A DNA stretch of 64,000 nt, from contig NC_052132.2 of the NCBI RefSeq assembly GCF_016086655.4, forward strand, positions 15,874,805-15,938,804, given 5' to 3'. The notes beneath the pieces were generated by a model. It was not told the origin of the DNA. It was given only the letters and a program-made list of their open reading frames with translations, and made no database searches. Position numbers and translations under genes: made by a program. Position 1 is the first letter of the stretch. Every line of letters begins with the position of its first letter. The DNA comes from Lepeophtheirus salmonis. Its lineage: Eukaryota; Arthropoda; Copepoda; Siphonostomatoida; Caligidae. Below, in pieces: positions 21,726 through 33,274 of this stretch.

Positions 21726-21729
21726 AAAT

Positions 21730-22545
21730 GATTTTAGACATATTATTCGAACAATTTTTTTGCTAAAAATTAATATTGAACTCAATAAATGATTGTGTAT
21801 AGGTGCCAAAGATTATTAAAACTTTTGTATAACGAAATTTAACCATTTCTTAATAAATGGGAGGGGGGGTACACACGAGTATTAGAGTTGATAAAATGGG
21901 ATGTCACTCGGACTATTTGAACATTTAGATAATGAATTTTCTAAGTTATATATAAAAAAATATATCAATGTACTTCTGAAATTTTTCTCCCAAAAATTTA
22001 ATATTTTTTATTTTTTCAAATATCTGTCAATTTTCGAAATTTTTTACAAAAAATTTAATAATTTTTGAACACCGGTGGATTTTGGAAATTTCCGCCCCCC
22101 AAAAAAAAAAAAAATATATATATAAGCTTGTTGACCCCCTGATAGAAAAATGGTATTTTAAACTGTTTTAAATGGGATTTTTTCTAGAAACGCATGAGAA
22201 TACGCATTGGTATTTTTTTGGAATCGACCCATCACTTATAAAAACGTTTTATCTTCTAATTCCCTACATTACGGGCTATTAACCTGTACCGACCCATTGA
22301 TCTTTTGATTAAAATACATATAGAGCGGACACCTCCTTGATGTTGCAGATTTTTAAACATTTTTTCTATGTATACTAAACACTTTAATATGTTTAGTTCA
22401 TTCACCTAAACAAATCTAATACACCGATTATCTATAATTGGAATTGCCAGACCACCTAGTGGATTCCAGAACTTTTTTTTTATTTCTATCTTATTGATAC
22501 ACAACATATTCTAAATGAAGAAAATAAAAATCAAGTTAGCATATT
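21730..22545. other. AT-rich DNA with old TIR-element remnants
   Basis: Between 21960 and 22140 there are AAATTT-rich runs like repeat F. At 22219-22236 the sequence is the complement of AGTGATGGGTCGATTCC, the right end of an element like that at 16396. Its left end is not clear. Confidence 0.4.
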
Positions 22546-22549
22546 TAAT

Positions 22550-24250
22550 ATTAAATATACAAAATCCACCTAATGTATATGGTAGTCAATTTAAAAACAA
22601 TCTTGGGACAAAAATGAAGAAAAGTAAATATATTGTATATTTAGTATTTAGACTAGACTGATGTATATATTATCAAGTTCATACAGAGATAAAAAACGTG
22701 AATATAAACGGGGTCTACTGATCCCACACTATTCCTCCTAGAATCTGCTTCGAGGTTACATTAAATTTCTTAATGTAAGAGAATGCAATAATACAAAATA
22801 AAAATGATCTTAATTTAAACTGAGACCCACATATACCTACAGCCTAAACTTTAATATACATATTTAAGTCAATTATAGGCTTTGTATTCAAATTACGGGG
22901 ATCAATTGAGATATTCAATAATTTTAGCTATAGTTTAGTACCCTTATTTGATTTAAAAGGACTGATATTGGTCCTGATATGGTCTTTGAAATAAAATCCA
23001 TCAATTTCTCATTTTTTTATTTTGTAACGAGCAATTTTGACTACTTTAAATGCCAAATTTGCGGCACAATCAAAAGTTTAACAAGAAATAATTAAATTAA
23101 TTAAAATTGGTCCAAGATTTGAAAACGATTAATTTTCTATGGACCCGTTGTTACTTGTGTTGTATCACAGAACCTTTGCTCCGAAAAGGAACAGAAAAAA
23201 GGTTAAAAATCAGTTGGTAGTTAGCCAATGCTTCCTAACTATAGAACTACTGTTCAAGTATTGAACTAATTTTTGAGTTAATTCTAATTCAACCAATAAA
23301 CGTGCAGAGCACAGATTAGGACAAAAGAAGTAGAAACATCAACAACTGACGACAAAATAACCTGTATATATTTTTTTATAAACCCCAATTCCAAGATTCA
23401 TATAACTTTAAATACATTATTAAAACGAAAACGATAAATATTGTTTCCCCATCTTTAGATATAAACTAAACAAAATACAAAAAAAAATAAAACACATACC
23501 CATGACCTGAATCCTCCGGTCAAATATTTACATATGTAGTATTTTTAAATATACGTATACATATTTCATCTGAAGCTTTTTTTATGTCTGTGATAGACGT
23601 GCATTGTTTATATAAACAAATGAAGATATGTTTGTACATTTTAAAGGTAAATTTAAACCCATTTGACCTTTGGGGGCCAGATAGGTACCTGGTGTATAAA
23701 ATTAATACCTATTGATCCAACTCCATGAATAATATTTTGAACTTTTCAACTCTCAATTTACAAAATAGTCACATTTATAAAGAAAATCTGAGTTCATATT
23801 TTTCGGGAATTTACATACTTTGAAATTGTTCATCATTATTTAAACAGACGTGCTGCGTCAGCATCAAAAAATTATTAACAAAAATGAAGAAAAGAAGAAA
23901 ATCCCAATTAATTTTTTACTTCATATATAATACATACAATCCAATATTTCATAGACATCTTTGAGTCAATTAAGGCTTATATTTAAATGTGTGGGATGAG
24001 TGTAGATGACCAATAACTTAAGCTACACTTTGAAATCTTTATTTTATTTAAGAGATGTATATTAGCCCCGATATAACCATTCAAATATAATCTATCATTT
24101 TCTCATTTTTGCCCTTTACGGCGTCTCTAAAGTATTAATAAGAATAATTTGTTGATAAAATGGTTCATAATTTGTCAAAGAATACAAATGTCATCATCAT
24201 CACATGTATTACGAGCAATATACATATTCATGATTACTATATCTATTATT
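22550..24250 (+). repeat. Two diverged copies of a low-copy repeat with a repeat B copy between
   Basis: Blocks near 22870-23030 (TAGGCTTTGTATTCAAA, TATTGGTCCTGATATGG, TCAATTTCTCATTTTT) recur near 23970-24110 (AAGGCTTATATTTAAATG, TATTAGCCCCGATATAACC, TCATTTTCTCATTTTTG). A partial minus-strand match sits near 42.89 kb. Repeat B occupies about 23140-23395. Confidence 0.45.
23140..23395 (+). repeat. Dispersed repeat B, partial copy
   Basis: TTGTATCACAGAACCTTTGC, AGTTGGTAGTTAGCCAATGC and CCAATAAACGTGCAGAGCAC. It matches 36.1 and 52.3 kb along this length and the start of the longer copy at 27.85 kb. Confidence 0.6.
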
Positions 24251-24265
24251 ATTTGATCGTAATTT

Positions 24266-24606
24266 CAGGGGGGGGGCTTCAGGATTATGCTTTTTGGTGG
24301 GGGAAGAGGCATGGTTTTTGGATTTGTTTTTAATAAAAACAAACTAAAATTGAAAAAAAGAAAAATAATTTTTTTCAAAAATCCATAGCTATTCACAAGA
24401 AATTTCAAAAAGAAATGAAATATTAGTTTTTTTTCAAAAAAACAAATTAGAATATTAAGAATTATTGATTTTTTTTTTCAAAACTCCACATTTATTCACA
24501 GAAAATTAAATTTTTTAATAAAAAATGTTCAACATTAAATTTATTAGAATATTTGGATTCTTTTAGGGGACCTACAACTCCTCCAGACCACCCCTGTGGA
24601 CCCCGC
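24266..24606. repeat. AT-rich TIR-type repeat F
   Basis: Starts CAGGGGGGGGGCTTCAGGAT and ends near CCACCCCTGTGGACCCC. The interior contains ATCCATAGCTATTCACAAG and AAATTTCAAAAAG modules found in all family members. Confidence 0.55.
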
Positions 24607-24649
24607 CACAAAAGTATATATATATATATGTGTTTTTATATGAATTTGT

Positions 24650-24860
24650 TCAACGTGTTTAGTCACAAAAAACCAACTTCTTCTCGATATTGCTGTCATA
24701 GTTCAAAACTGAGGACAACGATTATGTGCCTGCTTTTGTTAAAGACCCGTCATAGAGATCAGACACAAAATACTAAATGGTCTTTGTACACGTTTCTGAT
24801 GTGGCATATAGTGAGGTCTTTTGTAGTAACTAAGCCAAGGAAATTTTATACAAGGTAATA
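24650..24860 (-). pseudogene. Possible Harbinger/DDE_4-type transposase fragment
   Basis: A minus-strand frame reads YFVSDLYDGSLTKAGT, a stop, then SLSSVLN. The FVSDLYxGSxxDxxxT pattern is the hallmark around the second aspartate of DDE_4 (PIF/Harbinger-like) transposases. Only this motif supports the call, and the flanks have stops. Confidence 0.3.
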
Positions 24861-24869
24861 TTCAAAATT

Positions 24870-25725
24870 GGATATATTTACATATTAACAAGCGTCTTGC
24901 AATTTGAGGTATTACTGTTGTGTATTGGTATAACAAATCATGTATAGTCTGAGTGCCTGCTACGAAAGATTTTACCCCATGAGGTACAGCAGTTTGACCC
25001 CTTGAGATTACTTAGTTCCCTAGAAAATTTATTTTTCTAAGGAGTATGTTCCCCAAGCCCCCCTGAAAATAGCCCTTGGATTCTAAAAGTCTAATAAGTC
25101 CTTCATTTTTAGAACACAATGACAAAAATAATAATTTAACCTAAAGTGAGTACCTATAACTTTACTTTTTTAAGAATGATCGTCTTAAAAAAAGTTAATT
25201 TTTCAAAAGTTATATAGCATTAGTTGTTTGAAAAAATGTAAGTGTATCAAATTAAGCTAATGCTATAATGTCAATATTTTTGTCAATATATTTAAAGTGC
25301 TAAAGTGGAAAAAAATGAATTCAAATGCGGTCCTAAGACACCGAAATAAATAAACCATGTTCGTTACAATATCTCCAAAAACTTAATGTATAGGATCAGC
25401 CCAATCTATTTACTTGCTTTGTAGTCGTTACGGCAACAGACATAACCCTAGAAATATATATATATGATTTATGTGTTGTGAAAATCATTTCAGTTAGCCT
25501 GTATGGGTCATTTCCAATAAATTAAGTAATAAACACAGGTAGAATGTTAGTTTATTTTTTATATTGTATTTGAGTTTGTGAATTTCAAAGGAACACATAA
25601 TATATGTATATGTTTCAACGATTCTTGACTCTTTGAACAATTTGATAAAAACGATGTCTTCTTTTTGTTAAAAATATCAAGAGACGAATTCTACTCTTCA
25701 AAAACGATTTTGTAAAACTTAAATC
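24870..25725. other. No gene recognised
   Basis: AT-rich, no long frame and no clear repeat. It ends at the degraded left end of the next mariner. Confidence 0.5.
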
Positions 25726-25732
25726 GTAATAA

Positions 25733-26534
25733 CCACCGAGTTGTCCAATTAATTAAGGTTGAATAATTGATATTAATTAATATTACGATGTATTACATGA
25801 TAATCAATTAGTCACAAAACAAAATGAACCTGAGCTCTCTAGCTTACCTACAAGCCGAGAAAATTACACTTGAATGACAAATTTCCATTTGCGCATGCCT
25901 TGACGCTGGGTATCTCCAAAATGCTCATCTACGCAGTCATTAGATGGACTTTCTGGACTTTTTGACAAACTGGACCCGGATGAGTTAAAGAAAACAACCC
26001 CAGCCATGAGGGTCCATGCAAGAAATCTCAGGGTTTTACACCAGACTGCTATAAAAAAAATTGGGTGGAAAGACCCTTGTGAGGGTGGAGAGACCACTTT
26101 TGACACCACCAATAAAGTAACCCCCTCTCCTCCATTGCAAGAATCTTTTTAATGTGTCTTTTGAGTTCTTTTTAATTCTTTGTCACTTTTGCCCCCCTAC
26201 AGCCATGATGGGGAACCCTTCGACTACACCTTTTGGATGCATGCCGAGAAGAAGGCCTGCAGAGTCCGTCATCCAAACAACAAGGACTTCTAACCCCCTC
26301 CCCGCCAGAAATGGGACGCTATGACAGAGGACTACATCTGTAGCGGGTGCTAGGCCTTCCACCGCCCCCTGAACCAACATTGACGCTTAGGGCGGCTACA
26401 TGTATGATTAAGACATCTCAGACCCACATCTATTCAAAGTATTTATTTTGTTCAAATTATATTGTTAATTAATAAATTATATCTTGTTGAAGTTTATTAT
26501 TGCAAGTGCTCAGATTTTAATGGACCACCCGGTA
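25733..26534 (+). mobile_element. Mariner deletion derivative, same build as 59.96-60.63 kb
   Basis: The right end is clear: in reverse complement TACCGGGTGGTCCATTAAAA. The left end CCACCGAGTTGTCCAATTAA is degraded. Length is about 800 bp. The 5' leader (GAGCTCTCTAGCTTACCTAC), the deletion region (TCTTTTGAGTTCTTTT) and GCCCCCCTACA all match the 60 kb element, so both descend from one deletion derivative. Confidence 0.8.
25971..26380 (+). pseudogene. Mariner transposase with catalytic core deleted
   Basis: The N-terminal part reads KLDPDELKKTTPAMRVHARN then HQTAIKKIGW, a second-HTH region. A non-coding-like patch replaces the core. The C-terminal part reads FDYTFWMHAEKKACRVRHPN, NKDF, stop, then KWDAMTEDYICSGC, stop, AFHRPL. 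FDYTFW corresponds to the PLDYSIW site of the third aspartate. The first and second aspartate segments are absent. Confidence 0.8.
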
Positions 26535-26737
26535 TAGATAAAAAAATGTTTACATTCTCCAAATGCTCATATATTGAAGCTAATTTACAATTTAAGTCTT
26601 CTTGAGGCATGATATGATCCTACTATGTCTTTGTTAAAATGTTTAGAAAAAATCAAGTCATATATTTTATATAAAATACATATATAAAAAAATAGTCTTT
26701 ATTTTGATTATAAAAATAGATTTAGGTGTAGAAATGA

Positions 26738-26905
26738 GGTAGCATCAGTGATATTGAAGCTATGAAATTCCCTTTTGCTGATGGTTTACTTCTTGATTGT
26801 TTTATAGGGTCTAGAACATATACTGCTCCAGGTCATACTCCATTACGGTACACTGATGTGTACCTTGTGGTTAAAAAGTTTTTTAACACTTTACTATCAC
26901 ATTAG
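26738..26905 (+). other. Unrecognised 55-codon open frame, coding-like
   Basis: The frame starts after a stop and runs GSISDIEAMKFPFADGLLLD, then CFIGSRTYTAPGHTPLRYTD, VYLVVKKFFNTLLSH, stop. Its composition (balanced charge, Gly/Pro/Asp mix) is unlike chance frames in this AT-rich DNA. An AG dinucleotide lies just upstream, but no good donor is seen. I do not recognise the family. It could be a host exon or part of an unknown transposon. Confidence 0.25.
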
Positions 26906-27529
26906 TTTGTTAAATCTAACAAAGAACATTTCAAATTTATTTTTCCATTCTAAAACACAGTTTTTTTTTTGTTTTTCTTTGTATAAATTTATTTTACATC
27001 TGTAAATTATCCTTTATGATTAAAAGGATCTCTATTGACCTTAATAATGACCTGAAAGTGAGACTGGAAAGTGCAACAAACTTGTCAATTTTCTCTATCC
27101 TTTGTTGACAGATAACATCAAGATACAATAAACCATCGTAATAATAAAGAGGGATTAACAAACGTGAGTTCATTGTACTCGTCACTACAAACGAAATACG
27201 AAGATGAAAAATTAAGCTATCTCCTCATAGAGATCTTATATTTATTAGTCGTAATCATACAGAGTTTGAAGATACAATATAATCCAAACGAACGAGTGCA
27301 ACATTGAGACACACCCAGCAATTCGTGTAAAATTATCATTAAACAAAACAAAACAAGTTTAACCATTATACAATTATCATTTCAATTTAACCCAATTTCA
27401 TACTTAAACACATATTATGTACTGTAAACAGTATTTATATTTTAAATCCGGAAAAATGAGGATAATGTATCTTACAATTTATTGCCCAAAAATAATTCAG
27501 CAATTCACAAAACCTTTGCTCTTAATTGT

Positions 27530-27765
27530 AGGGGTCCATTATAGTGAGGTCAATCCCTCGAACCAACCACCTCCAGCTTCAACCACTGTCTCCATCATGG
27601 CCCTAAACCTAGCACAGGCCTTGATGGTTGGTCACTGACTCCAGAATACTACCTGCAAGAAGTCAACAGTGTTATTTGTACGTTTATTAGACTCTCTCTC
27701 ATACACATCCCACACATAGGTGCCCAAGGGGTTCAGATCTGGAGATACATGAGGCTACACTTCAA
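27530..27765 (-). pseudogene. Mariner transposase C-terminal relic
   Basis: The minus strand reads LNPLG-like code (TPWAPMCG or, in the next frame, NPLGTYVWDVYERESNKRTN), then NTVDFLQ and, after a break, IKACARFRAMMETVVEAGGG. This is the end of the family seen at 31.7 and 38.5 kb (IKACA...LEAVVEAGG). The 3' flank shares TGAATTATTTTTGGGCAATA with those copies. No N-terminal half was found. Confidence 0.75.
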
Positions 27766-27849
27766 TTCATTTCAATCGTGTACTCCAATAATTCATCATC
27801 AATTATTACCACAAATATATCATCAGTCTTGCTGGTTTCCACGACCCGT

Positions 27850-28470
27850 CAGCCGTCGTTACCTTTATTGTATCACACAACCTTTTCTCCAAAAAGAAAC
27901 ACACCAGAAATCATCTGGTATTTAGCCAAATATGTCAATCATACTAACGGCTATTGATCTCTTATGTATTCCCAGACTATCATTATGATATTATTTCTTC
28001 ACAATTTTTAAAATGAATTACATATAGATTTGAATTAAATATATTTGGTAATATTAAAGTCCTACATAGTATTTTATTCGATACAGTATTATAATATTGC
28101 TTTGTAATATTTTATTTAAAACATTCCTATACATTTGTATTTGTGCATGATAGTCAAATTTTTCTTCTCCATAGGAATAATAAAATGGCCAATGTATACA
28201 TATGTTGTATCAAATATACGAAGAGATTTGAATAAGGAATTGTATTCCTGTCCTGTTAGAAACGGAGCATAAGTATATAATAATTAATTACCTTGTTTAT
28301 TTATCAAAAAGAATAAATTATGAAATAGCCATGACGTATGTAGCAAGATGAGGGAATCAACTGCTGAAAACAAAATACTAAGATTATTTTTATTTTTAGC
28401 GTTGTAATTCAATGATGAGACTCTGTGAAAGCCTTGGCAACATCGTAATAGGTGATTTGGGCAGCTTTTT
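27850..28470 (+). repeat. Dispersed repeat B, longest copy
   Basis: Ordered blocks: CGTTACCTTTATTGTATCAC, CATCTGGTATTTAGCCAAAT, ATAGTATTTTATTCGATACA, GGAATTGTATTCCTGTCC and CAAAAAGAATAAATTATGAA with AATAGCCATGACGTA. The same order, inverted, spans 56.33-56.89 kb. Shorter copies are at 23.1, 36.1 and 52.3 kb. No conserved frame. Confidence 0.65.
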
Positions 28471-28499
28471 AAGCTCAATAATCCCCTTGGGCACAATAT

Positions 28500-30160
28500 G
28501 GCCGCAAGGAGTTCGCTATCAAAGAATATGCCAATGATTATATATTTTTACTCATAGAGTTTTGTCACCTGAATCTGATGAACAAATTTAAAAACCAACA
28601 ACATAGATTTCAGGACTGCTTATTTATTGAGGTCTAAACTTGTTCCAGATTTAAAATCCCCACCTTGTACAACTTTAGACTGAAAATATAAAGAAGATAA
28701 TTAACAATCAATCAAAGTTTTGGAAAAATTAGCCTTTGAATAATTTTTTCCAATACTTTTCCTTGTTTTTAGTTGCATTAATTTGTTTTTTCGTTTCGGT
28801 AACTAAATTTGTAGCTCAGCTATTGACGAATTTTGATTGTTTTTGATTGAAAAAAGTGCTGATTAGATGATGATTACTGTATGCCAATTTTGAAAACCAT
28901 TTTAATGAGAAAAGAAATTGAGTTGCATAAAATATACAAGATATTAGCTGTCAAAGTTTCAATTTACTTTACAAATATATGAAGATTATTTTGCACTTCC
29001 GTCAAGTACAAGAAAAGAGTGCGTTTTACATTTATTTCAGTGTTCCCTGACTAAGTTGCTTTTCTCAGAAATCTTTTTAAATCGTCAGGATTACTTGCTA
29101 ATTTTTACCTAATTTTATTTTTACTTATCTTTGGTTATATTGTTTATTCGACTTTTCACACAATCTAAAAAGATATATATAAACCCAACAACAATTCTTA
29201 ATGCTTGCAATAATATCCTAAATGGCACTTGTAAATCATCAAGGAAAATTACCTTGTGTTGCCTGTATTAAATATTTATGGCGTTTTTAATTGTTAAATT
29301 GGCGGGCAATAATGTTACTTAGGGACTAATAAAGAGAAGTTCAGTGTACGAGGTTCATGTAGTCAGGTATGCGCCCATGAAATGAGACTTCTTTTTTAAA
29401 AATTTGAACGTTTCTTGCGAAAAAATAGTTATCATATCCCAGTACCCAACATTATAGATAATCAAACAATGACAATTATAACCGACAGTTAACATTTTTT
29501 GCTATCGATAACCATCAGAGTTTTTATTCTACATACTTCATAGCCTCAGGAATGTCAATCTATAGAGAGTATATACTTCTGTCCATAGAAAAACATCATG
29601 TCTAAATATAAACACAAATCTTACACTTCCGCTTTGTAGCATAGAAACGCAGCCTTTATTCAAAAAACTTTACACTATAGAAACTGCACCAAATGTAGAA
29701 ACAAGGATAAAAACATCACAAAAACAACTTTATTTAGTATGTGAGTGTAAACTAGAAAAGGTTCTTTCCTTCCTTCTTCCGCTCCTCTTATTATTATTAT
29801 TTAATATATGTAAAGTACTGTTTTGAGCTTCTATCTTAATAGTATAAATAGCTGTAACTCTCATGTATTTATCAGGGTAGTGTGGAGTAGCAAAGATGTT
29901 TATAATATAACTCCTTTTGGTCACATTCCTCCAAGCATTCTTCTTGTGTCTCTTGGTCGTCCTGGATTCCCAGTTTTGAATAGTTTGTGTCTTTCAACCT
30001 CGTGGAGACACAACAGTATAACCAGAGGTATATAAAATATGTCATAGAGAGTGGGAACAGCTGTATCTAATTGGCAAGCTGTTGTTATTATTATTTTATT
30101 ATTGATGTCAGAACATCAAAGTATAAAGTAATAGTAGAATTGAAGTTCGTTTTTTCATGA
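28500..30160. other. No gene recognised
   Basis: AT-rich. A minus-strand frame at 29730-29924 and a plus-strand frame at 29823-30035 overlap. Neither has a family I can name, although the latter has a fairly normal composition (PFGHIPPSILLVSLGRPGFP). Confidence 0.4.
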
Positions 30161-30164
30161 AAGA

Positions 30165-30330
30165 TTTCAATGAGTGCTACTTCTTGAAAGTTATCAGTAT
30201 AAGTCCTTGTTCAAATCGCAGTAGAATTGAGGATCGACATCGGAGTAATTCCAGTCCTTGCAATATACGGAGTCTGATTTGTGTTTATTTTCTTGCCCGC
30301 ACCGAACGCACCAGGTTCATTTTTGGATTA
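30165..30330 (-). repeat. Dispersed repeat A, partial copy
   Basis: Plus-strand blocks AAGTCCTTGTTCAAATCGCA, AGAATTGAGGATCGACATCG and GATTTGTGTTTATTTTCTTG match the inverted form of the family. Confidence 0.65.
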
Positions 30331-30334
30331 TTTT

Positions 30335-31005
30335 ATTTTTACATACCGACAGGACATGCTTTATGGATCACTGACCTTAGATATCCATTGTAATAAAACT
30401 ATATCATGCAAACACCTTATAGAAAACACAACAAACATATACCTGCCCTCTAGTTGTAAAACAGCAAAACAACAGAACAAATATTATCCCTCCATAATAA
30501 TATTTACATCGCCGTCCCAAAAAAAATTGAAATCAATAACAAAAAGATTATGCCTGGGTTTCACCTCCCAAAAATCACACTACCTTATAATATTGGGGAA
30601 ATAGGGCGAATATGACTTTCTGCCATTGAAGACCATTACAACCGCCAATATATGTATCTACAGGATACATGGGCCCTACTGTAAAATTCGGTCTAGATCA
30701 GTCCAAAGAAATAATTCCAAATCCAACCTCCTATACAATTTGCTTTCGAAGATTAGGAAAACCTAGACTACCTAAGAAAGAATATAATTTGGTCTGATAA
30801 ATACTCAAAGAAGAACATCAGAGGAAAATAAACCTATGTACCACTAAATTGACCTCTATTGGATCACCTGTATCCACAGAAATCTAATTTAACACCCAAT
30901 TTTATTATATTGTATAATCAAATAAATATTATTTGTCGGACCATAAATTAACAACTAATTTATTATAAAATATCATAACTAAAATTATATTTTCATTACA
31001 TGTCA
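30335..31005. other. No gene recognised
   Basis: A 107-residue plus-strand frame (30281-30604) overlaps repeat A and is Lys/Ser/Ile-rich with no motif, so it is probably chance. Confidence 0.4.
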
Positions 31006-31009
31006 ACTT

Positions 31010-31870
31010 TGCAAATATATAGCGTAGGGATTTTATATCCGGAACATGCCTAGGCCTCAATATCCTGACAACACTGATGATTATGTTTATGATATGGTGC
31101 TCATCAGCTTTAGATTATAAAACTGTATAAGAAAAAATACATAATTCATGAGATGTCCTCCGAATACGAACTCTGTAAGGCTATTAACGTGTGACTCTCT
31201 CCCGGGCCCACAAGCAAGGGCACAAATATGGACATAGATAATGACACTAAATAGGTAAATTGATGTTATAATTTTATATTGGGTTGGTTTGTTAAAATCT
31301 GGGTGTTCGAACCGGATTTATTCCGGAAAAAGCAACATTTTAAAGACCTTTATGTTTGGGGTAAAGGAAATGCGGCCTCCTGGCTACTTGGATCTGAGCC
31401 TTTTAGACTAATTTGTGCTATGCGTTTGAGAGAGAGATTTTAATAAACACGCACATAAAACCAGGGGCGTCTACAGGATTATATTTTTTTTTTTTTGGGG
31501 AAATTTAAATCAATTTTTTTTTTTTCAACATACTTATTTTTTTAGAAAATAAATCCTTAAAAAAAATGATCTGTTGGGGGGGGGGACTACAACCCCCTCA
31601 GCCAGAAAAATTTTCTACTGCCTTTTTAATTCCTAGACTTGCAGAAGCCCTGGAACACTGTTTACTCCTTACGAACACATTCTTGAGGCAGTGTCCAATA
31701 TCGACAATGTGTTGGCATGTGCCAGGTTAGGGCCAAGTTTGAGGTTGTAATTGAAGCTGGAGGTTGTTGATTTGAGAGATTTACTTCACTATGAACCCGG
31801 TTAAGAGAGAGTAAAATATTTGTGAATTTCTGAATTAATTAATCTTGGGAAATAAATTGTAATATACAGT
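31010..31870 (+). mobile_element. Mariner deletion derivative with a nested repeat F
   Basis: N-terminal code near 31154 reads MSSEYELCKAINV then a stop. It is followed by a non-coding joining region and then C-terminal code near 31688-31790 (EAVSNIDNVLACARL, then in the next frame EAGGC). The joining region (ACAAATATGGACATAGATAA, TTATTCCGGAAAAAGCAACA) matches the 38 kb element, so both share one deletion. A repeat F copy at 31462-31652 interrupts it. Confidence 0.7.
31462..31652. repeat. Repeat F inserted in the mariner
   Basis: Left end CAGGGGCGTCTACAGGATTA; right end in reverse CAGGGCTTCTGCAAGTC. The flanking mariner sequence resumes on both sides when compared with 38.4 kb. No target duplication is obvious in the flanking octamers. 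Confidence 0.65.
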
Positions 31871-32092
31871 ATTCTTAAATTTTCCCGATTAAAGATCAAG
31901 AAAATTGCATGCAGTATGTGTGAAGTAAATAAAGTCAATTGAGATTAAATCCTTGTTTGTGTAGCATTTGCATTAAAACTGGAGTCGATTTCCCCGTCGT
32001 TGCCCTGGACATTTAGAAATTTAAATCAATTAATAATTCTATTCCTCATTATAAAACAAAAAATAAATACCCTAAAATTTTAATAATTATTC

Positions 32093-32293
32093 TCATTTAG
32101 GTAGTTTGAGTATTAGTATACAATATATAGGCACTCTTCTTCCACCCGCTGAGAATGTAGGTGCTATGTCTAGGTCAGATTCGGAACTTGCAGTCTCGCA
32201 GCAGCTTTCATGAGCATCAAGGAAACCTTCTAATATCCCAAAATACACTCCAGCTCTCGGGTTGTAATGGTGAAGTACTGGTACAAAATATAG
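32093..32293 (-). other. Unrecognised 66-codon open frame, coding-like
   Basis: The minus-strand frame contains VLHHYNPRAGVYFGILEGF, then LDAHESCCETASSESDLDIA and PTFSAGGRRVPIYC. The Ser/Asp/Glu-rich middle is unusual for chance frames here. An upstream stop precedes it. I see no family. A plus-strand frame of 73 residues overlaps it and seems less likely. Confidence 0.2.
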
Positions 32294-33129
32294 TTAAAAC
32301 TCTTTCTAGGCAACAACGAATCCTTCTAATAGGCTGTAACCAATTTGGATATTGGAGGTATACCCCCTCCGAATGCCCCTGAATGATGTGGCTCACATGG
32401 AGCATACTTTGATTATAAGTCATCTACTGGTACCTTTGCAGAAAGTCCTTTGTAAAAAGTATATGTAGAAGAGATACATTTTCATCACTCATCAAGAGAC
32501 AAAGAGCATTGACCTATTAAGAGTTAAATATTATTACTTATTTCTTTGATACATAATTATTATGGCTGCATACTTTGGATGTTTACTTTAATTTAAAATG
32601 CTTTAAATGTTCATCAGTACAGGTAATATAGATAATTATTTTAGCGATAAAAAAAATCATGGCTCATTAAAGCATTACCTAGCAACATATATACACTTTA
32701 AGTAGATAAAATCCTAGCTATTATCTATAAACTACCATAGAACAAAAACTAGTATTAAAACAAAACAGGGAAGTTTCATAGGTCATGGAACTTTAGATAT
32801 CTAGAATAAAGACGGCAATTTTTCATTTCCCACTTTTGTTTATTTTTCTTTGATGTTCAATCTTTTATATAAATAAAGCAAAGGTTGTCTGGACGTGTTT
32901 ATGTTATACGTAAACTCAATTTTGAGTGTATCGTTGAATAACATGGCTACTCGATCTAAGAAAGAACAATGTGACAACGAGTGTGTTTATTTTAAGCTCA
33001 ACGCCTCATACTAAAAAAGAAAATAAGAGTTCAAATATATTTGGTTGTAAATTGTAAGAACTCTTTGAGTGTCCGACTTTTGATGTTGTCAGCAACCTAA
33101 ATAATGTTTGTATTTTATTATCTATAGCC

Positions 33130-33190
33130 GTGGTCATTATCCTTTCATTTTTGAAGAGAAAACATCTAAGTATTGAATACAGAATGGGGG
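33130..33190 (-). repeat. Repeat A fragment
   Basis: TCCTTTCATTTTTGAAGAGA then AAACATCTAAGTATTGA matches the block at 51.76-51.89 kb and 2.87 kb. Confidence 0.4.
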
Positions 33191-33274
33191 TTCAAAACTT
33201 GCAGTAGCATGAAAGGACAACACAAAACCTTTCTGTGATATGTTTAAATACTATATTTAGGTATATTTTCTATT

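Noticed and set aside
24610..24630. Regulatory TATA box near the TA run
   Set aside because: It is a short (TA)n microsatellite. Such runs are common in this AT-rich DNA and nothing links it to a transcript.
25864..26112. 82-codon minus-strand frame
   Set aside because: It is antisense to clear mariner code (LDPDELKK, MRVHARN) on the plus strand.
26183..26380. 65-codon minus-strand frame
   Set aside because: It is antisense to the mariner C-terminal code with the CRVRHPN motif.
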